64,000 bases of DNA, from NCBI GenBank assembly GCA_031553235.1, contig JAVBLS010000005.1, positions 1-64,000 of the forward strand. The letters are read 5' to 3'. The notes under the pieces are model-generated. The model made no database searches. It saw nothing but the letters and a program-made list of their open reading frames with translations, and was not told the origin of the DNA. Both the position numbers and the translations under genes were made by a program. The stretch is from Frigididesulfovibrio sp031553235. GTDB taxonomy: Bacteria > Desulfobacterota > Desulfovibrionia > Desulfovibrionales > Desulfovibrionaceae. Below, piece after piece: positions 1 through 7,491 of the stretch (positions are counted from its first letter, which is position 1; every line of letters begins with the position of its first letter).

Positions 1-124
1 TGGCACCCTCCGGGCCATTTGCCTGAACCTGATCAAACGTATCCCCGGAAAGCTGAGCATGAAAACCAAGCGATTCCAAGCCTCGCTCAATGACGAGTAC
101 CTGTTTAAGGCCCTGAAAATTTAG
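1..124 (+). CDS. ISAs1-like transposase, C-terminal end (5' cut by window edge)
   Basis: Only the last 40 codons are present, open at the window edge and ending at TAG 122..124. The translated end (LRAICLNLIKRI... then KRFQASLNDEYLFKAL) resembles the C-terminus of ISAs1/H-repeat family DDE transposases, which typically end with an L-R-R-x-A-L-N-L-L segment and a D-x-x-Y-L-x-K-x-L segment. This is recognition by family memory, not by a search. Whether the upstream part is intact cannot be judged. It lies just before a sugar biosynthesis cluster on the same strand. Confidence 0.55.
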   Translation, partial: GTLRAICLNLIKRIPGKLSMKTKRFQASLNDEYLFKALKI

Positions 125-138
125 ATGCGTCTGCCCTG
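1..138 (+). mobile_element. Right end of an ISAs1-like insertion sequence
   Basis: The transposase stops only a few bases before a CTGCCCTG motif at 131..138. ISAs1-family elements usually carry terminal inverted repeats that begin CAGGG(C) on the outside, and the transposase stop normally lies very near the right end. The boundary is therefore placed at about 138. The left inverted repeat and any target duplication lie outside the window. Confidence 0.4.
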
Positions 139-204
139 CAAACCGACACACTCTCCCCTTGCGTTTTCACCCCGGCACGCGTATGTCGGGCAATCCCGAA
201 CCGG

Positions 205-1845
205 ATGCATTTCATGAAGCAACGCAGCATCGTCATCCCGGCAGTGAAGAAAAACGCGGTCATTCCCGACCAGCTGGTAAAGAAGCTGGCCGGGAAAACC
301 CTGATCGCCCGAGCCCTGGAAACCGCCTTGGGCGTGCTGCCCGGCGCCGACGTGCTGGTGGTCACGGACAGCGACGAGATCCGGCTGATCTGCGAACGCG
401 CCGGGGTGCGCTCCCACCACGATGCGGCCTTTCGCATCGGCTCCTCCAACATCGTGGCCGCCCTGCGGCCCATGCTGGAAAAAGAAGCTGAGACCTATGC
501 CGATCTAATCATTTACCGCCCGTCCTCGCCCCTGATCACCGCCCGCGACATTGAAGACGCCTACAAGTGCTTCCTGGAACGCAACAATCCCTGCCTGTGC
601 ACGGTCAAAAGCGAACGCCGGCGCCCCTGGCACGAACGCCGGCCCGACCTGCTCGACGCCGAGGACGAGGACGACATGCATGTGGAAACCAGGGGCCTGT
701 TCATCGTGCGAGGCACGGCCCTTTCCGTCCCGGCCCCGACCGGCGGCTATGCCGTGACTCCCTATTTCCTCAACGAGCACGGTATCGAGATCAACGGCTA
801 TCTGGACTGGTGGGTCTGCGAAAAAATTCTCTGCAGCCGGCACATCGTCTTTGTTGCCGCCGGTCACCCGACCATCGGCATGGGGCATATCTTCCGTACC
901 CTGATGCTGGCCCACGAAATCGCCGACCACCGCGTCACCTTTGTCTGCACCAAAGAAAGCGAGTTCGCGGCCTCAAGCATCGCGGCCCGCGATTATCACA
1001 CCAAGATTCAGGGTGAAGAGCCACTGTGGGAGACGGTGCTGCGGCAAAAGCCGGACATGGTGATCAACGACATCCTGAACACCAGCCGCGACTATATCCG
1101 CAACCTCAAAGACTACGGCATTCCGGTGGTGAACTTTGAGGACGAGGGCCCAGGCGCCGGTCTGGCCGATCTCGTGGTCAATGCCCTGTACGAGGGTAAA
1201 GCCAAAGACCCGCGCGTGCTCAACGGCCACCGCTCTTTCTGCCTGCGCGACGAATTCCTTCAGGCCCGGCAGAACCCCTTCCGGGAGACGCCCCGGAAAA
1301 TCCTGGTCACTTTCGGCGGCACCGACGATTCCGACTTCACCCGACAGACGCTGGAAGCCCTCTTGCCCCTGTGCCGGGAACGCGGCATTTCCCTTTCCCT
1401 GGTGGCCGGGCCGGGCTATGCCCACAAAGAGGCCTTGCAGGCGCGGCTGGAAGAACTGCGCAAGGAGCCGGGACCGAAAATTTTTTACACCCACGCCACC
1501 AACGTCATGTCCGGAATCATGGAGGACTGCGACCTGGCCGTGTGCTCGGCCGGGCGCACGGTCTATGAACTGGCCCACATGCGCATTCCGGCCGCGGTGC
1601 TGGCCCATCACAGCCGGGAGGACATGCACACCTTTGCCCGACCGAAAAACGGCTTCATCTACCTGGGGGTGCAGCACCCTTTCCGGGCCGAAGCCGTGGC
1701 CGCAGCCGTGGAACGCCTGCTTGACCCCGTTTTGCGCCGCGACTACCATGCCCGCATGAGCCGGCGCGACTTCAGCCGCAACAAGGCTGGGGTCATGCGC
1801 CGCATCCTGGCCCTGCTGCCCTCTCTTCCCGGAGAACACCAATGA
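205..1845 (+). CDS. Bifunctional CMP-nonulosonate cytidylyltransferase-like / PseG-like UDP-sugar hydrolase
   Basis: A 546-residue fusion. Residues 1 to about 210 resemble CMP-sialic acid synthetases (NeuA/PseF type), but the nucleotide-binding signature is altered: IPAVKKNAVIP stands where most members have IPARGGSK-x-IPGKN. Residues about 212 to 546 resemble PseG/SpsG, with the G-x-GH-x-x-R signature present as GMGHIFRT. PseG removes UDP from a diacetamido sugar before condensation with PEP; the cytidylyltransferase activates the final nonulosonic acid. The next gene overlaps the stop by 4 bp (ATGA), so the genes are translationally coupled. Two in-frame ATGs (205 and 214) are possible starts and neither has a strong Shine-Dalgarno. 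The sugar made (pseudaminic, legionaminic or other) cannot be told from sequence. Confidence 0.75.
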   Translation: MHFMKQRSIVIPAVKKNAVIPDQLVKKLAGKTLIARALETALGVLPGADVLVVTDSDEIRLICERAGVRSHHDAAFRIGSSNIVAALRPMLEKEAETYADLIIYRPSSPLITARDIEDAYKCFLERNNPCLCTVKSERRRPWHERRPDLLDAEDEDDMHVETRGLFIVRGTALSVPAPTGGYAVTPYFLNEHGIEINGYLDWWVCEKILCSRHIVFVAAGHPTIGMGHIFRTLMLAHEIADHRVTFVCTKESEFAASSIAARDYHTKIQGEEPLWETVLRQKPDMVINDILNTSRDYIRNLKDYGIPVVNFEDEGPGAGLADLVVNALYEGKAKDPRVLNGHRSFCLRDEFLQARQNPFRETPRKILVTFGGTDDSDFTRQTLEALLPLCRERGISLSLVAGPGYAHKEALQARLEELRKEPGPKIFYTHATNVMSGIMEDCDLAVCSAGRTVYELAHMRIPAAVLAHHSREDMHTFARPKNGFIYLGVQHPFRAEAVAAAVERLLDPVLRRDYHARMSRRDFSRNKAGVMRRILALLPSLPGEHQ

Positions 1846-2546
1846 AGACCCTTGCCCTGATCCAGGCCCGTCTGGGCTCCACCCGCTTGCCTCTGAAAGG
1901 TCTGCTGCACTTTCGCGGCGAACCGCTGATCAACTGGGTGGTCAAACGGGTGCGCCGTTCGGAACTGCTCGACGGCCTCGTGGCCGCCCTGCCGGATAAT
2001 CCGGGCGACGACATCCTGGCCGAGCATCTGCGCGGCCTTGGCGTCGACGTTTTCCGCGGGCCGGAAAACGACGTTCTGGCCCGTTTTCATCTGGCCGCCC
2101 AAGCCTTCGGGGCCACCCACGTGGTCCGCGTCTGCGCCGACAACCCGTTGGTCTGGGGCGAAGAGATCGACCACCTGATCCGGGCCTTCCACAAGCTCGG
2201 CGGCGGAGACGATTTGTACGTGTACAATCATATTCCCCTGAATAATCGCTATCCCGACGGCCTGGGGGCGGAGATGATCTCCGCCGCCCTGCTGCAGACC
2301 CTGCACGAAAAGGCCGGCCTGCCCGCCCACCGGGAGCACTGTCTGTTGTATATCCGCGACCATGCCGAGAATTTCCGCATCCATACCTTTGATCCGCCCA
2401 ACCCGGCCCTGCGCCGGCCCGAGATCAAGCTGGATGTGGATACGCCGGCGGACTTTCTGGCCCTGGCCCGCCTGCCCCTGCGCATCGATCTGCCCCCGGC
2501 CGAAATTGTCCGCCTGTTCCCGGCCGCACACCAACCCCAGATGTAA
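1842..2546 (+). CDS. SpsF-like cytidylyltransferase (acylneuraminate/KDO nucleotidyltransferase family)
   Basis: The 234-residue protein begins with ALIQARLGSTRLP, the nucleotide-binding signature of the SpsF/KdsB-like cytidylyltransferase superfamily (Q-A-R-x-G-S-T-R-L-P). A conserved CADNPL segment near residue 100 and the metal-binding-type D-V-D-T-P near the C-terminus fit a sugar-nucleotide transferase. The start codon overlaps the upstream stop by 4 bp, and the NeuB-like gene starts 10 bp downstream. The three genes therefore form one unit for an acidic surface sugar. Its exact substrate is unknown; in spore-coat sps operons the homologue sits next to SpsE and SpsG as here. Confidence 0.75.
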   Translation: MKTLALIQARLGSTRLPLKGLLHFRGEPLINWVVKRVRRSELLDGLVAALPDNPGDDILAEHLRGLGVDVFRGPENDVLARFHLAAQAFGATHVVRVCADNPLVWGEEIDHLIRAFHKLGGGDDLYVYNHIPLNNRYPDGLGAEMISAALLQTLHEKAGLPAHREHCLLYIRDHAENFRIHTFDPPNPALRRPEIKLDVDTPADFLALARLPLRIDLPPAEIVRLFPAAHQPQM

Positions 2547-2556
2547 GGAACCACCC

Positions 2557-3630
2557 ATGCGCCTGACCGACATTCTCACGCCCAACGCCTGCACCGGACC
2601 GATTGTTCCGGCCGGCGGCCTGCCCGAGCCCCTGGTCATCGCCGAAGTCGGCGTCAACCACGAAGGCAGCATGGACACGGCCAAACGCCTGATCGACGAA
2701 GCTCTGGAAGGCGGCGCCGACGCCGTGAAATTCCAGACCTACAAAGCGGGCACCCTGGCCTCCAAGCATTCCCCGGCCTATTGGGACACCCGCAAAGAGC
2801 CGACCACCAGCCAGTATGAGTTGTTCAAGAAACACGATTCCTTCTGGAAAAACGAGTTTGAGGCGTTAAAGATCTATTGCGACAAGGCCGGCATTGAATT
2901 TCTCTCTACACCCTTTGACGTTGTCTCTGCCCGGTTTCTCAACGACCTGATGCACGTGTTCAAGATCTCTTCCTCGGACATCACCAACCGGCCGTTCATC
3001 GAGTTTCTCTGCGGCTTCGGCAAGCCCATCGTGCTCTCCACCGGCGCGGCCCACCCACACGAGATCATGGAGGCGGCCGGGTGGATCGAACCCTTCAATC
3101 TGCCCCTCTGCCTGATGCATTGCGTGCTCAACTATCCCACGGCCGACGAAAACGCCGCCCTAGGGATGATCCCGACCCTGGCCCGGATGTTCCCGCAGCA
3201 TATCGTCGGCTATTCCGACCACACCCTGCCCAAAGACATGCAGGTGCTCGAAACCGCGGCTCTGCTCGGAGCACGCATTCTCGAAAAGCACTTCAGCCAC
3301 GACAAGACCCTGCCAGGCAACGACCACTACCACGCCATGGACAAGGAAGACCTCAAGATCTTTCGCCGCCACATGGAGCGCGTGCGGCTGATGATCGGCG
3401 ACGGACGCCTGGCCGCCCTGCCTTCCGAGGAGCCGGCCCGGCAAAACGCCCGCCGCAGCCTGGTGGCCGCCCGCAATATCCCTCAGGGCGCCCGCCTCAC
3501 GGCCGACGACCTGACCTGGAAACGCCCGGCCCACGGCATCAGCCCGCGCCACTATCCGGAAGTTATCGGCATGGTCGCCCGCCGGGATATCGAGGAAGAT
3601 ACCGTTCTGCACTGGAGCCTGCTGGAATAA
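2557..3630 (+). CDS. NeuB/SpsE-family N-acylneuraminate (nonulosonate) synthase
   Basis: A 357-residue protein. NeuB enzymes condense phosphoenolpyruvate with an N-acyl-hexose to form a nine-carbon acidic sugar. Visible family features are VIAEVGVNHEGS near the N-terminus, DAVKFQTYKA, STPFD, KISSSD, STGAA, the SDHT motif around residue 220, and EKHFSHDK. A C-terminal SAF (antifreeze-like) domain begins near RRSLVAARNIPQGARL. The reading frame is open further upstream, but ATG 2557 has AAGGA at the right spacing and starts the family homology. It is the last gene of the coupled cluster; the following DUF3179 gene is separated by about 87 bp. Confidence 0.88.
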   Translation: MRLTDILTPNACTGPIVPAGGLPEPLVIAEVGVNHEGSMDTAKRLIDEALEGGADAVKFQTYKAGTLASKHSPAYWDTRKEPTTSQYELFKKHDSFWKNEFEALKIYCDKAGIEFLSTPFDVVSARFLNDLMHVFKISSSDITNRPFIEFLCGFGKPIVLSTGAAHPHEIMEAAGWIEPFNLPLCLMHCVLNYPTADENAALGMIPTLARMFPQHIVGYSDHTLPKDMQVLETAALLGARILEKHFSHDKTLPGNDHYHAMDKEDLKIFRRHMERVRLMIGDGRLAALPSEEPARQNARRSLVAARNIPQGARLTADDLTWKRPAHGISPRHYPEVIGMVARRDIEEDTVLHWSLLE

Positions 3631-3717
3631 GCGATGCGTTGGAGGAATGGGCCCCAAAATCCGTTCCGGTACCCCCAACCCTTGCCCCGAAGGCGGCTTG
3701 CGGGGTATAGGGGAAGC

Positions 3718-4989
3718 ATGAAAAGCGCCGGACTGACGGTTTTACTGCTGTGGATTTGCTCCACGGCCGCCTGGGCCGCGCCGGCTCCGAACGCAGGCAC
3801 GCAGAACGCGGACCCCGAGGGCCTTTACGCGGAGGATCAGTCTGAGGGCGACACTCCTTCGGACCTGCCCGGTTATTCCATGGACGGCTTAAAGCGCCTG
3901 GCCGACTCGCTCCAGCGCACGGGAGTGGGCACGGATCAGATTCCGGCCCTGTATCGGCCGCAATTTCTGACCATCTCGGATGCCAGCCTGTCCATGGAGG
4001 ACGATGAGGTGGTCTTTGTGGTGCACTACCCGCAGGGCCGAGTGCGCATCTACCCGCAACGGCTCATGGTTTGGCACGAAGCGGTCAACGATGTGCTGCC
4101 GGACGCGGCAGGCAACCTGCCGCCGCCGGGCCGTCTGGGCTCGGCCGAAGCCGAGGGGCAAAGCTACACCATCGCGTACAGCCCGCTCACCGGTTCGGTT
4201 TCGGCCTTCCGGTCCATGGCGGGCAAATACCCCAGCACCTTCGGGGTAACGGGCAATCTGATCAACGGCAACAGCGTGCTCTACGACCGGATCAGCGGCA
4301 GTCTTTGGGCGCAGTTGCCGGCCGTATGCGTGGAAGGCCCGTTCAAAGGCCGACGGCTGGATCGCATCCCGGTGCTCTGGGCCCGCTGGGGTGGAGTCAA
4401 GGAACGTTACGCGGGCAAGGCCGAGGTGCTTTCGCGCTCCACCGGGTACAAGCGCCCCTACGGTAAAGACCCGTACGGCTCCTACCAGTTGAAGGGCACC
4501 TACTACGACGACGTGCGCCTGCTATTCGCCATCTCCCGCCTGGACCACCGTCTGCCGCCGAAAAAACGTATTCTGGGCGTTGAGCATGAAGCCATGTTCG
4601 GTGCGGTGATCGTGGACGAGGTGCGGGAGCAGAAGATACTCAATTTCAGCCTGGGGGTCATTCCCCTGGTGGCCTTCTATGACACCCAATTGGGCGCCGT
4701 GCGCATATTTGACCGCCGGCTTGACGACCCCAATCATCCGCTGGAATTCGCAATTTTTGAAGACAACTACGTGGACAAGCAATCCAAAAGCCAGTGGACC
4801 CCGGACGGCCAGGGCACATACGGCCGCTATCGCGACAGGCAACTCAAGCCGCTCCTGGCCGTGGACGCCATGTGGTACGCTTGGGCCGCCTTTTTTCCCG
4901 GCACCCGGATCTTCCCTTTCAACGAATGGGAGCAGCTGAACAAGCCGTCCGGCAGCCTGCCGACCGTCAGCGGCGGCCCCATGCGGTAG
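3718..4989 (+). CDS. Secreted DUF3179-domain protein
   Basis: The 423-residue protein starts with a clear signal peptide (MKSAGLTVLLLWICSTAAWA). ATG 3718 is chosen because AGGGGA lies just upstream and the signal peptide begins there; the open frame continues further 5' without homology. Residues about 140 to 400 match the DUF3179 pattern: a SPLTGS segment, FGVTGNLINGNSVLYDR, SLWAQ and YKRPYGKDPYGSY. Most DUF3179 proteins carry a cysteine in the first motif (T-Y-C-P-L), but here the residue is Ser (AYSPLTG). No function is established for this family. It may be cotranscribed with the sugar cluster, which is inference from orientation only. Confidence 0.72.
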   Translation: MKSAGLTVLLLWICSTAAWAAPAPNAGTQNADPEGLYAEDQSEGDTPSDLPGYSMDGLKRLADSLQRTGVGTDQIPALYRPQFLTISDASLSMEDDEVVFVVHYPQGRVRIYPQRLMVWHEAVNDVLPDAAGNLPPPGRLGSAEAEGQSYTIAYSPLTGSVSAFRSMAGKYPSTFGVTGNLINGNSVLYDRISGSLWAQLPAVCVEGPFKGRRLDRIPVLWARWGGVKERYAGKAEVLSRSTGYKRPYGKDPYGSYQLKGTYYDDVRLLFAISRLDHRLPPKKRILGVEHEAMFGAVIVDEVREQKILNFSLGVIPLVAFYDTQLGAVRIFDRRLDDPNHPLEFAIFEDNYVDKQSKSQWTPDGQGTYGRYRDRQLKPLLAVDAMWYAWAAFFPGTRIFPFNEWEQLNKPSGSLPTVSGGPMR

Positions 4990-5114
4990 GAGCAATCTCA
5001 GGGGCGGGCTCCAAATAACGAGTTTTGCCCAAGAGCAAGAAAAACGGGCCTTTCTGCGTAGGGACGTGGACTCTCATGGCCCTCGACCGGAGCAGGAAGG
5101 CCCGTTTGACGCAG

Positions 5115-6176
5115 CTATTGGGCAGAAGACGTATTTGGAGCCTGCGCCTGATGAATGTCCACCAATACGCACTTGTCCAGGATCACATCCTGCATGAGAA
5201 AGCCTTTGACCACGGCCCGCACGGTCACTTTCGAGCCTTTGCGCAATTTGCGCAGAGCCGGATCTTTATCGTCGAAATAGCAAGTCAGGCCGGTGACCCC
5301 ACCGGGCTGGGCCGGGAAGAACACATAGGGCTTGCCAAAGGCGCCGCGGGCGATGTCGGCCACTTCGGACTGGAATAGTACCGGCCGGCCCTTGAAGTCG
5401 TCGTCGGCCACCACCTCGTTGGCCAGATAAATCTCGGCAATCTCGGCCGGCGACACCGGATAGGCCAGACGCCTTTCCAGATCCACGGCCTCATCCTCAT
5501 CGCCCGGCCGGCGCACGGAAATATCCGCTCCGCCGTTGTCCGTCCAGGCGAACAGGCCTATGCCCTGGCCGGGACGCTTACCCGGCGCATACCAGGCCAG
5601 ATAGATCATGGGAGCGTGCCACTCGCGGGCGGCGGCGCGCACGGTTTCCTTGACCCGCAGAAGATCATCCGGCAGCCGGCCCGCCGGGTAGATCCCCAGG
5701 CCGAAACGCTGGGGAATCTCAACACTGCGTTGCGGCAGGGCAAAGGGCTCGGCCTTGGTTTCGGGCGCGCTTACGGCAGGAGCTGCAGGCTCTGCGGCGG
5801 GCAGGGGGGCAGGGGGCATGCCGGGGTCTGTCTGCGGCCCGGCCGGGTCAGATTGGAGCGTAGCGGGCCGATTCGGAACGTTCTCAGCCGGAATGGAATG
5901 CGCGGCCGGCTGATCCCGGGCGCCGGAGGGCCCGGCCTGGGCAGGCTGGGTCTGGGTGCCGGCGGGAGCGGCTCCGGGCGTGGTGCGGACCGGCGGTACG
6001 GCCTGATTTCGAAACTCAAACACCCGCTCCGCCGGAGCGCCCGTGCCCGAACTTTCGGGAGTTCCAAGCATCGGCGGCACGGCCTGGGAAGCGCCGGGAG
6101 TCTCTCCTTCCGCCCGGGTTGCCAATGGGCCAAGCAGCAGGCAGAGCGCAAAAAAACAAAAAAAACGTGCCGCCAT
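5115..6176 (-). CDS. Secreted Pro/Ala-rich protein with tRNA_anti-like OB-fold domain
   Basis: The 353-residue protein starts with a signal peptide (MAARFFCFFALCLLLGPLATRAEG). ATG 6176 is preferred because GAGG lies 6 bases upstream; a GTG at 6188 overlapping the sirtuin stop is the alternative. Residues about 25 to 150 form a low-complexity Pro/Ala/Gly linker. The last 90 residues (YLANEVVADDDFKGRPVLF to LDKCVLVDI) fit the tRNA_anti-like OB-fold pattern of an N-E-x-x-A-D-x-x-F/Y-K-G start and a K-G-x-x-V-T-V-x-x-x-V strand. It probably sits in the periplasm. It is downstream of the sirtuin gene in the same operon, although the two proteins would act in different compartments. Function unknown. 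Confidence 0.6.
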   Translation of the reverse strand: MAARFFCFFALCLLLGPLATRAEGETPGASQAVPPMLGTPESSGTGAPAERVFEFRNQAVPPVRTTPGAAPAGTQTQPAQAGPSGARDQPAAHSIPAENVPNRPATLQSDPAGPQTDPGMPPAPLPAAEPAAPAVSAPETKAEPFALPQRSVEIPQRFGLGIYPAGRLPDDLLRVKETVRAAAREWHAPMIYLAWYAPGKRPGQGIGLFAWTDNGGADISVRRPGDEDEAVDLERRLAYPVSPAEIAEIYLANEVVADDDFKGRPVLFQSEVADIARGAFGKPYVFFPAQPGGVTGLTCYFDDKDPALRKLRKGSKVTVRAVVKGFLMQDVILDKCVLVDIHQAQAPNTSSAQ

Positions 6177-6184
6177 GTTTCGCC

Positions 6185-6889
6185 TCACAGTCTGTAGCCC
6201 AACCGGCCAGCCAGAAGCTCATCCACCCAGGCCGGCACCACGCTGCCGGCCGGACCGTAGCGGCCGTCGGTAAACACCTCCGGAGCGGTGGGCTCCAGGT
6301 TCAGCTCCACGGTAACGGCCTTGGCCGCTTTGGCCAGTCTGGAAAATCCGGCCGCAGGATAGACCGTGCCCGAGGTGCCGATGGACACAAATAAGGCGCA
6401 ACGCACCAGGGCCTCTTCAATGGTTTCCATCTCCAAGGGCATTTCCCCGAACCAGACGATGTGCGGCCGCAAAATGCCGGCTCTGCCGCATGACGGACAG
6501 GAGTCGGCGCGGTCCATGTCGCCGGAAATTTCCATGACCTCGCCGCAACGGCTGCAGCGCTGTTTCAACAATTCGCCGTGCATGTGGATAAGATCGCGGC
6601 TGCCTGCCCGCTCGTGCAGGTCGTCGACATTCTGCGTAATCACCAGCACCTTGCCGGGCAGGGCCTGCTCAAGACGGGCCAGCGCCCTATGGGCCGGGTT
6701 CGGGCCCACATCGGGCAATCGCCTGCGCAACCCATTGTAAAAATTGATGACCTTATCGGGGTTGCGGGCAAAGCCCTCGGGTGTGGCCACATCTTCCACC
6801 CGTTCCCGCTCCCAGAGTCCATCCGAGTCACGAAAGGTGGACATGCCGCTTTCCTTGCTGATGCCCGCGCCTGTGAGGACAACGATCAT
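6185..6889 (-). CDS. cobB: Sir2-family NAD-dependent protein deacylase
   Basis: The 234-residue sirtuin removes acyl groups from lysine using NAD. Motifs seen are TGAGIS (6-11), FRD (19-21), TQNVDDLHERAG, the catalytic His in HMHG, two CxxC zinc pairs (CSRC and CPSC), and GTSGTVYPAAGF. The acyl-pocket segment reads FYNGLRRRL, where E. coli CobB has FYNARRRQL. The Tyr of the desuccinylase Tyr/Arg pair is kept, but its partner position is Leu with Arg one residue later. The gene is upstream of the secreted OB-fold protein gene. It starts about 55 bp downstream of the ribosomal operon terminator on the same strand. Confidence 0.88.
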   Translation of the reverse strand: MIVVLTGAGISKESGMSTFRDSDGLWERERVEDVATPEGFARNPDKVINFYNGLRRRLPDVGPNPAHRALARLEQALPGKVLVITQNVDDLHERAGSRDLIHMHGELLKQRCSRCGEVMEISGDMDRADSCPSCGRAGILRPHIVWFGEMPLEMETIEEALVRCALFVSIGTSGTVYPAAGFSRLAKAAKAVTVELNLEPTAPEVFTDGRYGPAGSVVPAWVDELLAGRLGYRL

Positions 6890-6944
6890 AACGGCTCCCT
6901 ACGGACGTTGTGAAGTACTGCTCCGCAACGCCGGCTAAAAAAGG

Positions 6945-6968
6945 AAGGCCTCCCGAAAGAGAGGCCTT
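6945..6968 (-). terminator. Intrinsic terminator of the ribosomal superoperon
   Basis: An 8-bp stem (AAGGCCTC / GAGGCCTT) with an 8-base loop. On the minus strand it is followed by a run of T residues (complement of 6937..6942). It lies about 95 bp downstream of the rplQ stop and about 55 bp upstream of the sirtuin start, separating the two units. Confidence 0.75.
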
Positions 6969-7062
6969 TTGTAGCGCATCTTGCTCCGAAAGACTAGGCT
7001 GCGGCTGCGGCTTTTTTGCGCGGAGCCCGCTTTTTGGAAGCCTCGTCGTCCGGCTTGGTTTC

Positions 7063-7491
7063 TTATTTTGGTTTGGCGGCCTTGGTCTTTTCGCCCTTGG
7101 TCGGGGCGGCCTCGTCGGTTTTCCTGGCCTCGGGGCGCTTGGTCAACTCGATGATCGCCATGGGCGCGGCATCACCCTTACGGGGCAAGGCCAGCTTGAT
7201 CACACGGGTGTAGCCGCCGCCGCCGGCCGCAAACAGGGGGCCGATTTCATCGAACAGACGACTCACCAGCTTGTGCTCGCCCAGCACCCGGTAGGCCAGC
7301 CGGCGCGAGTGCAAATCGTTGCGCAGGGCCAGGGTGATCAGAGGCTCGACCACGCCGCGCAACGACTTGGCCTTGGCTTCAGTGGTGGTGATGCGGCCAT
7401 GGGTAAGCAGCGCCTTGGCCATGTTGCGGAAAAGAGCCTTGCGGTGCGAAGGGGTCCGGCCGAGTTTGCGGCCTGCGTTCTTATGCCTCAT
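7063..7491 (-). CDS. rplQ: 50S ribosomal protein L17
   Basis: Large-subunit protein L17, 142 residues. The conserved core MRHKNAGRKLGRTPSHRKALFRNMA is followed by a lysine/alanine-rich C-terminal tail. It overlaps the end of rpoA by 11 bp, the usual last pair of the alpha operon. The tail ends at TAA (7063..7065). The same frame continues past this stop with more charged residues of the same style (ETKPDDEASKKRAPRKK then an Ala run) up to a TAG at 6994..6996. This suggests the TAA is a recent nonsense change that shortens a longer tail; see findings. Confidence 0.93.
   Translation of the reverse strand: MRHKNAGRKLGRTPSHRKALFRNMAKALLTHGRITTTEAKAKSLRGVVEPLITLALRNDLHSRRLAYRVLGEHKLVSRLFDEIGPLFAAGGGGYTRVIKLALPRKGDAAPMAIIELTKRPEARKTDEAAPTKGEKTKAAKPK

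Noticed and set aside
7063..7065. Selenocysteine readthrough as explanation of the L17 stop
   Set aside because: The codon is TAA, not TGA, so tRNA-Sec cannot decode it.
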